Of a stretch of DNA of 64,000 nucleotides, positions 41,984 to 51,311 are shown one piece after another. Source of the DNA: Labedella populi. Its GTDB lineage: Bacteria; Actinomycetota; Actinomycetes; Actinomycetales; Microbacteriaceae. The number at the start of each line of letters is the position of its first letter. Positions within the stretch are counted from its first letter, which is position 1. Location of the stretch: NCBI RefSeq assembly GCF_004078655.1, contig NZ_RZNC01000002.1:310001-374000 (forward strand). Reading direction: 5' to 3'. The notes under the pieces are model-generated. The model made no database searches and was not told the origin of the DNA. It worked only from the letters and a program-made list of their open reading frames with translations. Position numbers and translations under genes: made by a program.

Positions 41984-43372
41984 ATGGTGTTCACTGCTCC
42001 TATGGGGGAACACGAGACAGCACTCAGGTCGGCGATCGCACACGCGATCGGTGACCTCACGGAGCCTCTCGACGCCCTCGTCCCCGCTCGCCTGTCAGGC
42101 GACGACTACCTCACACTTCTCCGCGAAGCGGAAGATCTCGGCCGCCTCGTAGACGGGCTCCGACACCGGCTCGCCGCCGACGCCGGGTCTCGCTCCGGCG
42201 GCCCCATCGACACCTTCGTCCAGCTCGGACACGCCACACCGGCGGACGGTCTCGCCGCGGCCACCGGAGTGTCCGTCGTCGCTGCAAAGAGACGCATCCG
42301 CATCGGCGAAGCGATCACACCCACGATCGCCCTCACCGGCGCCGAACTCCCCCCACGCCATCGCCACATCGCCGACGCCGTGGCTCGTGGGCATCTGGGT
42401 GTCGAGGCCGCCGAGTTGCTGGTCCGCGAACTCGACAGCGTCGCCGGACGCGTCTCACCCGAGGTCCTCGAGGAAGCAGAACGCGGCCTCGTGCTTCTCG
42501 CCGCCGGGGCCGACGAACACCCTCCGCTGTGCGTCGACCTCGTCCGCGCGCAGGCGGCGCTGTTCATCGCCCGCATCGACCCGGACGGGGCCCGCCCGAA
42601 GGAGGAGCGCGCCCGGAAGCATCGCAAGCTCCACATCGGGAAGGAGACGGCGGACGGCCTCATTCCGATCAGCGGAGACCTCAAGGCAGAAGTCGGCGCC
42701 GGACTGAAGCGTCTCATTGACGCCCATCTGCGCAGCCCGGCGTTCAGCGACCCGGACGCCGACCCGGAGGCGTCGTTCAGGGACCATTCCGATGTGCGCA
42801 CCATCGACCAGAAACGCCACGACATCTTCGCGTCAATCATCAACGCCGCCGCCCGCGTCGCCGATGCACCCGAGCTCGGCGGTGCCGCACCCGCGGTCAT
42901 CGTCACGGTCACGGCGGCCGATCTCGCCGACCCGAACGGTGTCGGATCGATCGACGGCCTCGACACCCCGGTCCCCGTCGCGACCATCGAGCGGATGATC
43001 GACACCGGGGGCTTCCAGCTCGAGACCTTCGGGCCCACCGGACGCATCCTCTCGCTCAGTTCGGTGCAGCGGTGCTTCAACGGGACCCAGCGTCGGGCGA
43101 TCATCGGACGCGACGGCGGGTGCATCATCCCCGGTTGCTCCATCCCCGCCGGATGGTGCGAAGTGCACCATGTGATCCCCTATCGAGACGGCGGCCGAAC
43201 CCACGTCGACAACGGCGTCCTCTTGTGTTGGGGACACCACCAGAACATCGACTCCGGGCCGTGGCGGATCAGTATGCCGAACGGAGTCCCCCATGTCCGC
43301 GGACCGGGGCACCACGAGTGGACGCATGTCACGAAGTCACGGGCACGACCACCGCTTCCGGCAACCGGATGA
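41984..43372 (+). CDS. DUF222/HNH endonuclease domain protein (13E12 family)
   Basis: 462-residue protein with an N-terminal DUF222 region (about 10-330) and a C-terminal HNH nuclease motif CSIPAGWCEVHHVIPYRDGG...NGVLLCWGHHQNID (about 382-425), including the catalytic HH and the final His. Such proteins occur in many copies in actinobacterial genomes and are related to the mycobacterial 13E12 repeat family. ATG 41984 is preferred; the frame continues upstream without a clear site, through a repeat fragment. Its role (mobile remnant or nuclease) is unclear. Confidence 0.85.
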   Translation: MVFTAPMGEHETALRSAIAHAIGDLTEPLDALVPARLSGDDYLTLLREAEDLGRLVDGLRHRLAADAGSRSGGPIDTFVQLGHATPADGLAAATGVSVVAAKRRIRIGEAITPTIALTGAELPPRHRHIADAVARGHLGVEAAELLVRELDSVAGRVSPEVLEEAERGLVLLAAGADEHPPLCVDLVRAQAALFIARIDPDGARPKEERARKHRKLHIGKETADGLIPISGDLKAEVGAGLKRLIDAHLRSPAFSDPDADPEASFRDHSDVRTIDQKRHDIFASIINAAARVADAPELGGAAPAVIVTVTAADLADPNGVGSIDGLDTPVPVATIERMIDTGGFQLETFGPTGRILSLSSVQRCFNGTQRRAIIGRDGGCIIPGCSIPAGWCEVHHVIPYRDGGRTHVDNGVLLCWGHHQNIDSGPWRISMPNGVPHVRGPGHHEWTHVTKSRARPPLPATG

Positions 43373-43392
43373 AGGAGTCGTGTGTGCCGGTG

Positions 43393-43824
43393 TCAGTCCG
43401 GGATCATGCGCTTACCCATGCTCACGGAGCCGTCGGGCGCGTAGCCGAGGGATTCGTAGAAGCGCATGGCCTCGGTGTTGTCGGCGCGCACCTGCAGGTT
43501 CACCTTGGGGCAGCCGAGTTCCTCGAGCATCGTCTCCGCTTCAGCGACGAGGAGGCGGCCGAAGCCGCGACCACGGTGGAGCGGAGCGACGGCCAGATAG
43601 TTGAGCCAGCCGCGGTGTCCCTCGTACCCCGCCATGAGGCTTCCCACGACCCGTCCAGCGCCGTTCTCCGAGTCGATCTCACCGACGAGGAAGAGTTCCG
43701 GCTGGACGGTGAGTTTCCGTTCGATGTCGCGATGAGGGTCGTTCCACGGTCGGGTGAGCCCGCACGCCTCCCACAGGGCCACGACGGTCTCCGTGTCGGA
43801 ACGCTGGAACGAACGGATACGCAT
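43393..43824 (-). CDS. GNAT acetyltransferase (YpeA-like)
   Basis: 143-residue GNAT-fold N-acetyltransferase. The acetyl-CoA loop is LHRGRGFGRLLVAEAE (about 82-97, RxxGxG/A type) and the C-terminal NTEAMRFYESLGYAP block is typical of YpeA. Faces the HNH gene end to end, with 20 bp between. The substrate amine is unknown. Confidence 0.85.
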   Translation of the reverse strand: MRIRSFQRSDTETVVALWEACGLTRPWNDPHRDIERKLTVQPELFLVGEIDSENGAGRVVGSLMAGYEGHRGWLNYLAVAPLHRGRGFGRLLVAEAETMLEELGCPKVNLQVRADNTEAMRFYESLGYAPDGSVSMGKRMIPD

Positions 43825-43881
43825 CCGTTCAGTCTTCCAGCCCGGAGGAGCGCCGACGAAACGGCGCGACCCCGGGCCGAG

Positions 43882-45042
43882 CTACGCGCGCCCGGACCGC
43901 CGGCGCTTCGGCATCCGGACGGGGGACCCCGACGCCGACTCGATCGCGTCGCTGTAGTGACCCACGAGAGCGCCCGTGACGCTCTTCCAGGTGCGCGTGC
44001 GAACGGCCTCGCGCGCGGCTCGACCGAAGGCCGCCCGCTTCCCGTCGTCGCCGACGAGGTCCCGGACGGCAGACGCCATCTCCGCGAGATCTCCCGGAGT
44101 GTAGAGCCATCCCGTGCGGCTCGAGTCGACGAGATCGACAGGCCCGCCGCGGCCCGTCGCCACGACCGGCACCCCCGACGCCATGGCTTCCTGGATGGTC
44201 TGGCAGAACGTTTCGGACTCGCCGGGGTGCACGAAGACGTCGAGGCTCGCCATGACGGTCGCGAGGTCGTCACCGCCGAGGAACCCGGTGAAGTGCGCGT
44301 TGGGCAGGAGGCGACGGAGCGAGGGCCCGACCGGACCGTCCCCGACGATCACGAGTCGCGTGCCCGGGACGTCGGAGAGCGCCGCGAGGTCCTCGAGCTG
44401 CTTCTCCGCGGCGAGGCGGCCGACGTAGCCGACGAGGCGCTCGCCGTTCGGTGCGACCGACCGCCGCCAGTTCTCCGAACGCCGTGCGGGATCGAACCGC
44501 TCGGAGTCGACGCCGCGTACCCAGAGCCGGACGCGATCGATGTTGCGCTCCTCGAGCTGCCGGATGGCGGCGCTCGATGGTGCGAGCGTGAGGGTCGACT
44601 GCGTGTGGATGCGGTCGACGTGCTGCCACAGCAGCTCCTCGGCGTAGGGGATGCCGTATCGGGCGGCGTAGGCGGGGATCTCCGTCTGGTACACCGCGAC
44701 GGTCGGAACGCCGAGGGTCTGCGCCGCGAGCAGCCCGCGCCATCCGAGGACGAAGGGCGACGCGAGGTGGACCACGTCCGGCCGGAAGCGATCGAGGGTC
44801 GTCATGAGGCGACGCGACCCGCCGGGGGCGACGCGCACACTCGGATAACGCGGAAGCGTGAACGACGGCACCTGGTCGACGCGCACTCCGGCGTGTTCCT
44901 CGGGCGTCAGATGCCCGCTGCGAGCGGCGATGACGATCATCTCGTCACCGCGTTCGGTGAGGTGCTCCATCACGCGCAGCAGCGAGTGGGTCACCCCGTT
45001 CATGTGAGGGAGGAAGGATTCGGCGACGATCGCGATCCGCAT
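43882..45042 (-). CDS. GT4 family glycosyltransferase (MgtA-like)
   Basis: 386-residue GT-B glycosyltransferase. N-terminal AESFLPHMNGVTHSLLRV is typical of GDP-mannose-dependent alpha-mannosyltransferases of the MgtA group, and the donor-site EX7E motif is in HPGESETFCQTIQEAMASG (about 305-323), preceded by RLVGYVGRLAAEKQLEDL. ATG 45042 is the start matching the family; the longer frame has no homology-like extension. Probably transfers mannose to lipid or glycolipid acceptors of the cell envelope. Monocistronic. Confidence 0.87.
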   Translation of the reverse strand: MRIAIVAESFLPHMNGVTHSLLRVMEHLTERGDEMIVIAARSGHLTPEEHAGVRVDQVPSFTLPRYPSVRVAPGGSRRLMTTLDRFRPDVVHLASPFVLGWRGLLAAQTLGVPTVAVYQTEIPAYAARYGIPYAEELLWQHVDRIHTQSTLTLAPSSAAIRQLEERNIDRVRLWVRGVDSERFDPARRSENWRRSVAPNGERLVGYVGRLAAEKQLEDLAALSDVPGTRLVIVGDGPVGPSLRRLLPNAHFTGFLGGDDLATVMASLDVFVHPGESETFCQTIQEAMASGVPVVATGRGGPVDLVDSSRTGWLYTPGDLAEMASAVRDLVGDDGKRAAFGRAAREAVRTRTWKSVTGALVGHYSDAIESASGSPVRMPKRRRSGRA

Positions 45043-45270
45043 GCTTCGACGATGCGCCGTCGGTGCGACGGGGGAGTGATCGTGAGGAGGACGGGAGGTG
45101 ACGGCGGGATGACCTTCGCGTGACGGAGGTCGGCGCGGGCTCGGGGGCAGCAGGAGCAAACAGGAGGAATACCGTGGGTGCGAGCCGGGTTGTGGCCGTC
45201 AGATAGATTCAAGTGAATAGGTTTGCGCGGTCGCCGGACAGCGACCAGCGCGGGGAAGAGGATGAGGACG

Positions 45271-46317
45271 ATGACGACAACGCTCGAACTGGGTCTGGAC
45301 ACGTTCGGAGACGTGAGCGTCGACGCGGCGGGTGAGACGTTGCCGCACGCCCAGGTGCTCCGCAACCTCGTCGAACAGGCGAGGCTCGCGGACAGCCTCG
45401 GCCTCGACTACTTCGGAATCGGAGAGCACCACCGGGTGGACTTCGCCGTGTCGGCACCCGAGGTGCTGCTCGCCGCGATCGCGGCGCAGACCAAGCACAT
45501 CCACCTCGGCACCGCCGTGACCGTGCTGAGCTCCGACGACCCCCTCCGCGTCTTCCAGCGCTTCGCGACGCTCGACGCGGTCTCGAACGGTCGCGCCGAG
45601 GTCATCCTCGGGCGCGGCTCCTTCACCGAGTCCTTCCCGCTCTTCGGCTTCGAGCTGTCGCAGTACGAGGAACTGTTCGAGGAGAAGCTCCAACTCTTCG
45701 CCGAGGTTCGCAAGCAGGAACCCATCACCTGGACCGGCAACACCCGCGCTCCACTGTCGAACCAATCGGTGTACCCGCCGCTCGAGAACCGGCTCCTGAA
45801 GACCTGGATCGGCGTCGGCGGGAGCCCGGAGTCGGTCGTCCGCGCCGCCCACTACGGTTTCCCTCTCATGCTCGCGATCATCGGCGGCGAACCGCACCGT
45901 TTCGCTCCGTTCGTACGTCTCTACAAGCAGGCACTCGAGCAGTTCGGGCAGCCGCTCCAGCCGATCGGCGTGCACTCGCCCGGGCATGTCTCCGACACCG
46001 ACGAGCAGGCGAAGGACGAATTGTGGCCGCATTACCGCGTCCTGCTCGACCGCATCGGACGCGAGCGGGGCTGGCCGCCCATCACGCGTGACCGCTTCGA
46101 GGCCGAGGCCGGACCCGAGGGCGCGCTCTACGTGGGCTCTCCCGAGACCGTCGCGACGAAGATCGCACGCGCCGCGAAGCTCCTCGAGCTCGACCGCTTC
46201 GACCTCAAGTACGCGAACGGCACCATGCCGCACGAGAACCTCATGCACAGCATCGAGTTGTACGGCTCCGAGGTCGCCCCGCGAGTTCAGCACCTTCTCG
46301 GCGCCGTCGAGCTCTGA
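45271..46317 (+). CDS. LLM class flavin-dependent oxidoreductase
   Basis: 348-residue luciferase-like TIM barrel. Blocks: LGLDTFGDV, LLDYFGIGEHHR-type (here LGLDYFGIGEHHR), LGTAVTVLSSDDPLRVFQ and AEVILGRGSFTESFPLFG, all typical of FMN- or F420-dependent LLM proteins. ATG 45271 with gaagagg nine bases upstream is preferred; ATG 45262 is possible. It is a lone gene. Substrate and cofactor (FMN or F420) cannot be told apart from the sequence. Confidence 0.88.
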   Translation: MTTTLELGLDTFGDVSVDAAGETLPHAQVLRNLVEQARLADSLGLDYFGIGEHHRVDFAVSAPEVLLAAIAAQTKHIHLGTAVTVLSSDDPLRVFQRFATLDAVSNGRAEVILGRGSFTESFPLFGFELSQYEELFEEKLQLFAEVRKQEPITWTGNTRAPLSNQSVYPPLENRLLKTWIGVGGSPESVVRAAHYGFPLMLAIIGGEPHRFAPFVRLYKQALEQFGQPLQPIGVHSPGHVSDTDEQAKDELWPHYRVLLDRIGRERGWPPITRDRFEAEAGPEGALYVGSPETVATKIARAAKLLELDRFDLKYANGTMPHENLMHSIELYGSEVAPRVQHLLGAVEL

Positions 46318-46377
46318 TCCGGACCCCAATCGGCCGCGCGTCGGCGCGGATTACCGGGATTCGGAGGAGTACACGCC

Positions 46378-46383
46378 TATTGT
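46378..46383 (+). promoter_or_regulatory. -10 box for leaderless start of the DUF4011 gene
   Basis: TATTGT ends six bases before GTG 46390, so transcription is expected to start at the GTG. No Shine-Dalgarno-like sequence lies between. Confidence 0.5.
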
Positions 46384-46389
46384 GGCCGT

Positions 46390-49300
46390 GTGTGGAGGCT
46401 AGATCGACGAAACGATGACGGCGTGCTCGAGAACGAGGACCCCGTCGGAGACGGCGTGCTCGGTCCCAACACGACCCAGCCGCACGACCTCTCCATCGGT
46501 GACCCATCGGTGACCGTCGCGAATGTCGCAGACCGGACGCGTGAGCAGTGGCGAGCCGAACTCGCCGAGGTGGGTGGGCGCTCGCCGCTCCTGCATTTCG
46601 TGGACGCCGCGCACACCGCGATCGAGTTGAGTGCGACCCACCCCGGCGGCCTGCCGCAATTCATCACCGGCAAGTCCACGCTCCTGTCGAACCTCATCCG
46701 CGACGAGGTCGCGTTGCGCCGAGCGAAGGTCTCCGCGGATCTCATCACGGCGAAGGGGATCGAGCTGCGCAGCGTCCGCGGCATCGACGCCGTGCACCTC
46801 GCTGTCGGTCTCGCGCACTGGCGCAACGACGGCGAGGACTTCTGCGCACCCGTCCTCCTGCGCCCCCTCGCCATTCGCCGGTACGGGAACGACTTCGAGC
46901 TGAAGCTCACTGGCACGACCGTCCTGAACCCGGAACTCGCGCGGTCTCTCCGGGAGCAGTTCGGCATCACGCTCGACGCGACGGCCTTCGAGGCCCTCGC
47001 CCACGCGGGAGACGTCTTCAAGCCGCAACCGGTCATCGACCGCTTGCGCGGCCTCACCTCCCACCTCGACTGGTTCAACGTCCAGCCGCGACTCGTCGTC
47101 TCATCATTCGCGGACGCGAGCGCCGGCCTCATCCAGGACGCTCGCTCGCTCGACCACCCCGTGCTCGACGCCCTCGCGGGGAATCCCGGTTCCCGCCGTC
47201 TCATCGAGGGCATGAGCTCTCCCGTCGACCCGGTCCCGCAGGACGAGCGACCCCCGACGACCGACACGCTCCTCCTCGACGCCGACTCCGAGCAGGAGAA
47301 CGTGATCGCGCAGATCGTGGCGGGGCAGTCGATCGTCGTCAGGACCCTCCCGGGGACGGGCGGTACCCAGACGATCGTGAACGCGCTCGGTGAACTCGTC
47401 TCGAAGCACAAGCGTGTGCTCGTCGTGAGCCCGCGCCGCTCGAGCCTCGACGGCATGCGGCACCGGTTCACGGGCGTCGGCCTGCCGGGGCTCGCGGCTC
47501 ATCCGGCGACGCTGCGCCGCGACCTCGTCACGGCCATCTCCCGCAACGAGAAAGCGAAGACCCCGCGCGTCTCCGACGTCGACGACGCGCTCGTGCGGCT
47601 GCGGAAGGTCCTGCTCGACTACCGCTCGTCCCTCGTCTCGATCGACCACCTGCTCGGCGTCTCGGTCGTCGATGCGCTCGACGCGCTCACGGCGCTCGCG
47701 AACAAGCCCGAACCGCCGTCGACGGCCGCGCGACTGAGCATGGACTCCATTGTCCGGCTCGCGCACGGCCGTGACGAGACGGCTCGGGCCCTCGCACACG
47801 CCGCTGCCCTCGGCGAATTCCAGTACGGACCCGGCGACTCGCCCTGGTACGGCGCGCATTTCGCGACCACGGCGGAGGCGAAGGCGACGCACGAACTCGC
47901 GAAGAAGCTCAACCGCAGCGATCTGCCGCGGCTGCTCGAGCGCGGCTACGAACTCATCGGGCAGACGCGCATGCGACCGTTCGAGACACTCGAGGAACTC
48001 GGCATCTACTTGCGTCTGCTCCTCGACGTGCGCGAGACCCTCGACAAGTTCGTCCCGTCCGTCTTCGACCGGTCCCTCGCGGAGCTCATCGCCGCGACGG
48101 ATTCGCGGCGAGAGTCGCCGGGGATGTCGACGGCGAACCGCCGGCGACTCAAGAAGCTCGCGAAGGAGTACGTGCGACCGGGGGTGCACATCTCCGACCT
48201 CAACGCTGCGCTCCGTCGAGTCCAGCAGCAGCGCATCCTGTGGCAGCGCTATGTCGACGCGGGCGTCACTCCAGAGGTTCCCCTCGGCATCGCCGATGTC
48301 CAGGTCGCCTACCAGCGCGTCGTCGCCGACCTCGGCGCGCTCGACGCTCCCCTCGGGCGGGAAGCCGAGTCGGATCGCCTCGTGGCTGCTCCGGTCCGGG
48401 AACTCGTGCGGATGATGTCCGGTCTCGCGGCAGAGTCGCAGGTCATGGACAATCTCCAGGAGCGCACGACCCTCATCGCCGAGCTGCGCGAGAAGGGTCT
48501 GCACGACCTCCTGGTCGACCTCTCGAGCCGTCACGTGCCCGAGCATCTCGTCGCCGATGAACTCGAGCTCGCGTGGTGGCAGTCGGTCCTCGAGAACGCT
48601 CTCTCGACCGACAAGGCACTCCTCGGGGCGAACACGCAGGTCATCGACCGGCTCGAGTCCGACTTCCGGCTCGTGGACGAGGCCCACGCCTCCGCATCGG
48701 GAGCGATCCTCGCGGGCATGCTCGCGGACATGTGGAAGATCGGGCTCGTGGACTGGCCGGACGAGGCTCACGCCTTGCGCACGCTGCTCCGCGGCGACCG
48801 CACGGTCACTCCCGCCGACGTCGAGCGGGCGGCCCCGCACCTCGCGCGGTCGCTCTCGCCCATCTGGGCGATGTCGCCGTACGACGTGCCGTCGCTTCCG
48901 GACTCGCTCCGTTTCGACGCGGTCTTCCTCCTCGACGGGGGAGCGACGCTCCTCTCCGAGAACGTCGGGGCCATCCGACGGGCGAAGCAGGTCGTCGTGT
49001 TCGGCGACCCGGTGACGCAGAGCCCCACGCCGTTCCAGATCGCCGTCGGGGCGCGCGACGGCGAAGCGCGCGAGCCCGACGTCGACGTCGACGAGCTCGC
49101 CGCCCGTTCCGCGTTCGCCCGACTCGGCGAACTCCTGCCGGGACTCGGCCTCACACGCAGTTACCGGGCGGGCGGCGAGGACCTCGCCGAGCTCGTCAAC
49201 CAGCGCTTCTACGGCGGGGAGATCGACTCGATGCCCTGGGCCGGATCGTTCCTCGGCCACGGTTCCCTCACCCTCGACTACGTCGCGAACGGGCACGGCA

Positions 49301-50142
49301 TGCCGGACCCGGTCACGGGCACCGTCGAGTCGGTCGACCCCGAGGTCGCCCGCGTCGTGAGCCTCGTGCTCGAGCATGCGACGAACCGCCCGCGTGAGTC
49401 CCTGATGGTGGTGACCGCGAGCGAGAAGCACGCCGCCCGGGTGCACCAGGCGGTGCTCGACGCCTTCGCGCGGCGAAGCGACCTGTCGGAGTTCATCCTG
49501 CGGGAGCGAGCCGAGCCCTTCACTGTGCTGACGCTCGAGCAGTCCGAGGCGGAGAGCCGGGATCGTGTCATCTTCTCGCTCGGTTTCGGAGTCACGCCCC
49601 ACGGTCGTGTGCTGTCGACGTTCGGCGCGCTCGGCCGTCCCGGCGGCGACCGGCTGCTCGCGGTCGGTATGACGCGTGCGCGGCGGTCGATGGTGATCGT
49701 CTCGTGCATCCGGCCGGACGACATCGACCCGGAGCGTATGCAGTACGGCATCGTCGCTCTCGCGCAGATCCTGCGGGAGCCGCCACGGCGCGATCCCCGC
49801 CCGCCGGCGACCGACGGGGCGCAGCCGATGCTCATCGACCTCGCTGAGCGTCTTTACCGGTACGGCCTGAACGTCGAGATCGGCTACCGCGGCTCGATCG
49901 CCCTGGTCGCGGCGTACGGATCGAAGGCGGTCGCGATCGAGTCTGACCCCGAGGTGGGACTCGAGTCGCTGCGGGAATCCCTCCGTCTGCGACCGGACGT
50001 CCTTCGCCGGCTGGGTTGGCACTACGTCCGCGTGCACAGCTTCGACCTGTTCGCGGACCCCGAGGCCGTCGCGCGCAACATCATGTCGATTCTCGGCGCA
50101 CCCGTCCCGGAAGGCTCGACCCCGGGTGCCGCCGCGTCCTGA
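46390..50142 (+). CDS. DUF4011 SF1 helicase-like protein with degenerate Walker motifs and C-terminal endonuclease-like domain
   Basis: 1250-residue cytoplasmic protein. Order: a DUF4011 region (about 50-240: REQWRAELAEVGGRSPLLHF and APVLLRPLAIRRY), an SF1 helicase core split around a long coiled insertion (about 310-1110), and a MTES_1575-type restriction-endonuclease-like domain (about 1145-1240, ending VRVHSFDLF). The Walker A is LPGTGGTQT with Gly at the position of the canonical Lys (G325) and the Walker B is VFLLDGGATL with Gly (G850) in place of the Glu after D849. Motif VI-like VGMTRARRSMVIVS is preserved. So it is helicase-like but probably lacks ATPase activity. Start GTG from leaderless geometry. 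Role unknown; such families occur in defence or DNA repair. Confidence 0.8.
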   Translation: MWRLDRRNDDGVLENEDPVGDGVLGPNTTQPHDLSIGDPSVTVANVADRTREQWRAELAEVGGRSPLLHFVDAAHTAIELSATHPGGLPQFITGKSTLLSNLIRDEVALRRAKVSADLITAKGIELRSVRGIDAVHLAVGLAHWRNDGEDFCAPVLLRPLAIRRYGNDFELKLTGTTVLNPELARSLREQFGITLDATAFEALAHAGDVFKPQPVIDRLRGLTSHLDWFNVQPRLVVSSFADASAGLIQDARSLDHPVLDALAGNPGSRRLIEGMSSPVDPVPQDERPPTTDTLLLDADSEQENVIAQIVAGQSIVVRTLPGTGGTQTIVNALGELVSKHKRVLVVSPRRSSLDGMRHRFTGVGLPGLAAHPATLRRDLVTAISRNEKAKTPRVSDVDDALVRLRKVLLDYRSSLVSIDHLLGVSVVDALDALTALANKPEPPSTAARLSMDSIVRLAHGRDETARALAHAAALGEFQYGPGDSPWYGAHFATTAEAKATHELAKKLNRSDLPRLLERGYELIGQTRMRPFETLEELGIYLRLLLDVRETLDKFVPSVFDRSLAELIAATDSRRESPGMSTANRRRLKKLAKEYVRPGVHISDLNAALRRVQQQRILWQRYVDAGVTPEVPLGIADVQVAYQRVVADLGALDAPLGREAESDRLVAAPVRELVRMMSGLAAESQVMDNLQERTTLIAELREKGLHDLLVDLSSRHVPEHLVADELELAWWQSVLENALSTDKALLGANTQVIDRLESDFRLVDEAHASASGAILAGMLADMWKIGLVDWPDEAHALRTLLRGDRTVTPADVERAAPHLARSLSPIWAMSPYDVPSLPDSLRFDAVFLLDGGATLLSENVGAIRRAKQVVVFGDPVTQSPTPFQIAVGARDGEAREPDVDVDELAARSAFARLGELLPGLGLTRSYRAGGEDLAELVNQRFYGGEIDSMPWAGSFLGHGSLTLDYVANGHGMPDPVTGTVESVDPEVARVVSLVLEHATNRPRESLMVVTASEKHAARVHQAVLDAFARRSDLSEFILRERAEPFTVLTLEQSEAESRDRVIFSLGFGVTPHGRVLSTFGALGRPGGDRLLAVGMTRARRSMVIVSCIRPDDIDPERMQYGIVALAQILREPPRRDPRPPATDGAQPMLIDLAERLYRYGLNVEIGYRGSIALVAAYGSKAVAIESDPEVGLESLRESLRLRPDVLRRLGWHYVRVHSFDLFADPEAVARNIMSILGAPVPEGSTPGAAAS

Positions 50143-50347
50143 CCAGGTACCGGACGATCCTCGCGCTCCACGCCAGCGCATCCGGCGGCTCGCGGGCTCC
50201 CGCCGCGCCCGCCTCGACCCGGCGCCCGGCACGGACCCCTCACCCGATGTCCCCACGCGTGATGAGGCGCCGCCGCCGTCCGACGCAGTGGCGCCGCGGG
50301 GCGAGAACGACGAGCGCTTGCGACGAGATGTTCCCCCGCATTGGTGA
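50126..50347 (+). CDS. possible small conserved protein ending NDERLRRDVPPHW
   Basis: A 73-residue frame from GTG 50126 overlaps the preceding gene's end by 17 bp, with ggaagg about 10 bases upstream. It is Pro/Arg-rich and ends in GENDERLRRDVPPHW, a C-terminus I recall in small actinobacterial proteins next to this helicase-like gene. If real it would be co-translated with it. It fills most of the otherwise empty 332-bp gap; beyond 50347 only a possible TATACA -10 (50355-50360) is seen. Confidence 0.5.
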   Translation: MPPRPDQVPDDPRAPRQRIRRLAGSRRARLDPAPGTDPSPDVPTRDEAPPPSDAVAPRGENDERLRRDVPPHW

Positions 50348-50474
50348 GCGGGTGTATACAGTGAGTGCGTCGTAACCGCGCAGCCTACGACGCAGCCCAC
50401 CACGGGCAGCCCACAGCGCAGCGGCCGGTGAGGGACGGGCGACCACACGTGAACATCCCCGAGAGGCGCGTTCG

Positions 50475-51278
50475 ATGCAGCATTCACCGCCCACCGTCTC
50501 GTGGACGAACGCCGAGCACTACGAGCCGTACATCGGTCGCTGGAGTCGGCGGGTCGCTCCGCACTTCGTGCGATGGCTCGACATCGCCCCGGCGGCGATG
50601 TGGCTCGAGACGGGCTGCGGGACGGGAGCGCTCACGTCGGCGATCGTCGCGGAGGCCCGGCCGTCCCGCGTCCGCGCGTCGGACACGTCGAGCGGCTACC
50701 TCGAGTACGCCCGAACGCTCCTCCCCGACGCCACCGTCGACTTCGTCCTCGAACGAGCGGAGTCGGTCGGGCTTCCCGATGGATCCGTTGACGCCGCGGT
50801 CTCGGGCCTGCTCCTCAACGTGCTCGCCGATCCCGTCGTCGCCCTCGCGGAGTGCCGGCGGGTGACGCGCCGCGGGGGGACCGTCGCGGCATACGTCTGG
50901 GACTACTCGAACGAACTGTCGGCGATGCGCCTCTTCTGGGATACCGCCATCCTGCTCGACCCGGTCGCCCGACGCCTTCATGAGGGTCGGCGCTTCGCCT
51001 CGTGGGGCCCCGACGAGGTCGCCCGTCGGTTCCGCGCCGCCGGGCTCTCGAACGTCGAACTCACCGAGATCGAGATCGAGACTCCCTTCCGGGACTTCAT
51101 CGACTACTGGTCGCCGTTGCTCGGCGGGCAGGGGCCGGCGCCGTCGTACGTCGCTTCGCTCGAACCGGCGGCCGTCGACGCCCTTCGGACGGCGGTGTAC
51201 CGCCAGCTGCCGATCGGCGAGGACGGCTCGATCCGGCTCCGCTCGCGGGCGTGGGCCGTCCGGTCGCTCGTCGCCTGA
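50475..51278 (+). CDS. class I SAM-dependent methyltransferase
   Basis: 267-residue Rossmann-fold methyltransferase. Motif I LETGCGTGALTSAI (about 44-57), the acidic residue ending strand 2 in RASDTS, and post-motif VAAYVWDY (motif III region, about 136-143). The N-terminal NAEHYEPYIGRWSRRVAPHFVRWL matches the UbiE/type 11 group. Acceptor substrate unknown. The gene stands alone after a 332-bp gap. Confidence 0.85.
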   Translation: MQHSPPTVSWTNAEHYEPYIGRWSRRVAPHFVRWLDIAPAAMWLETGCGTGALTSAIVAEARPSRVRASDTSSGYLEYARTLLPDATVDFVLERAESVGLPDGSVDAAVSGLLLNVLADPVVALAECRRVTRRGGTVAAYVWDYSNELSAMRLFWDTAILLDPVARRLHEGRRFASWGPDEVARRFRAAGLSNVELTEIEIETPFRDFIDYWSPLLGGQGPAPSYVASLEPAAVDALRTAVYRQLPIGEDGSIRLRSRAWAVRSLVA

Positions 51279-51311
51279 ATCCCGATTTCTGTTTCCCGGC
51301 TTCTCGCTCGG

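Noticed and set aside
47104-50487. Open frame of 1127 codons on the minus strand over the DUF4011 gene
   Set aside because: Antisense shadow of the real gene, Arg/Asp/Glu-rich, no domains.
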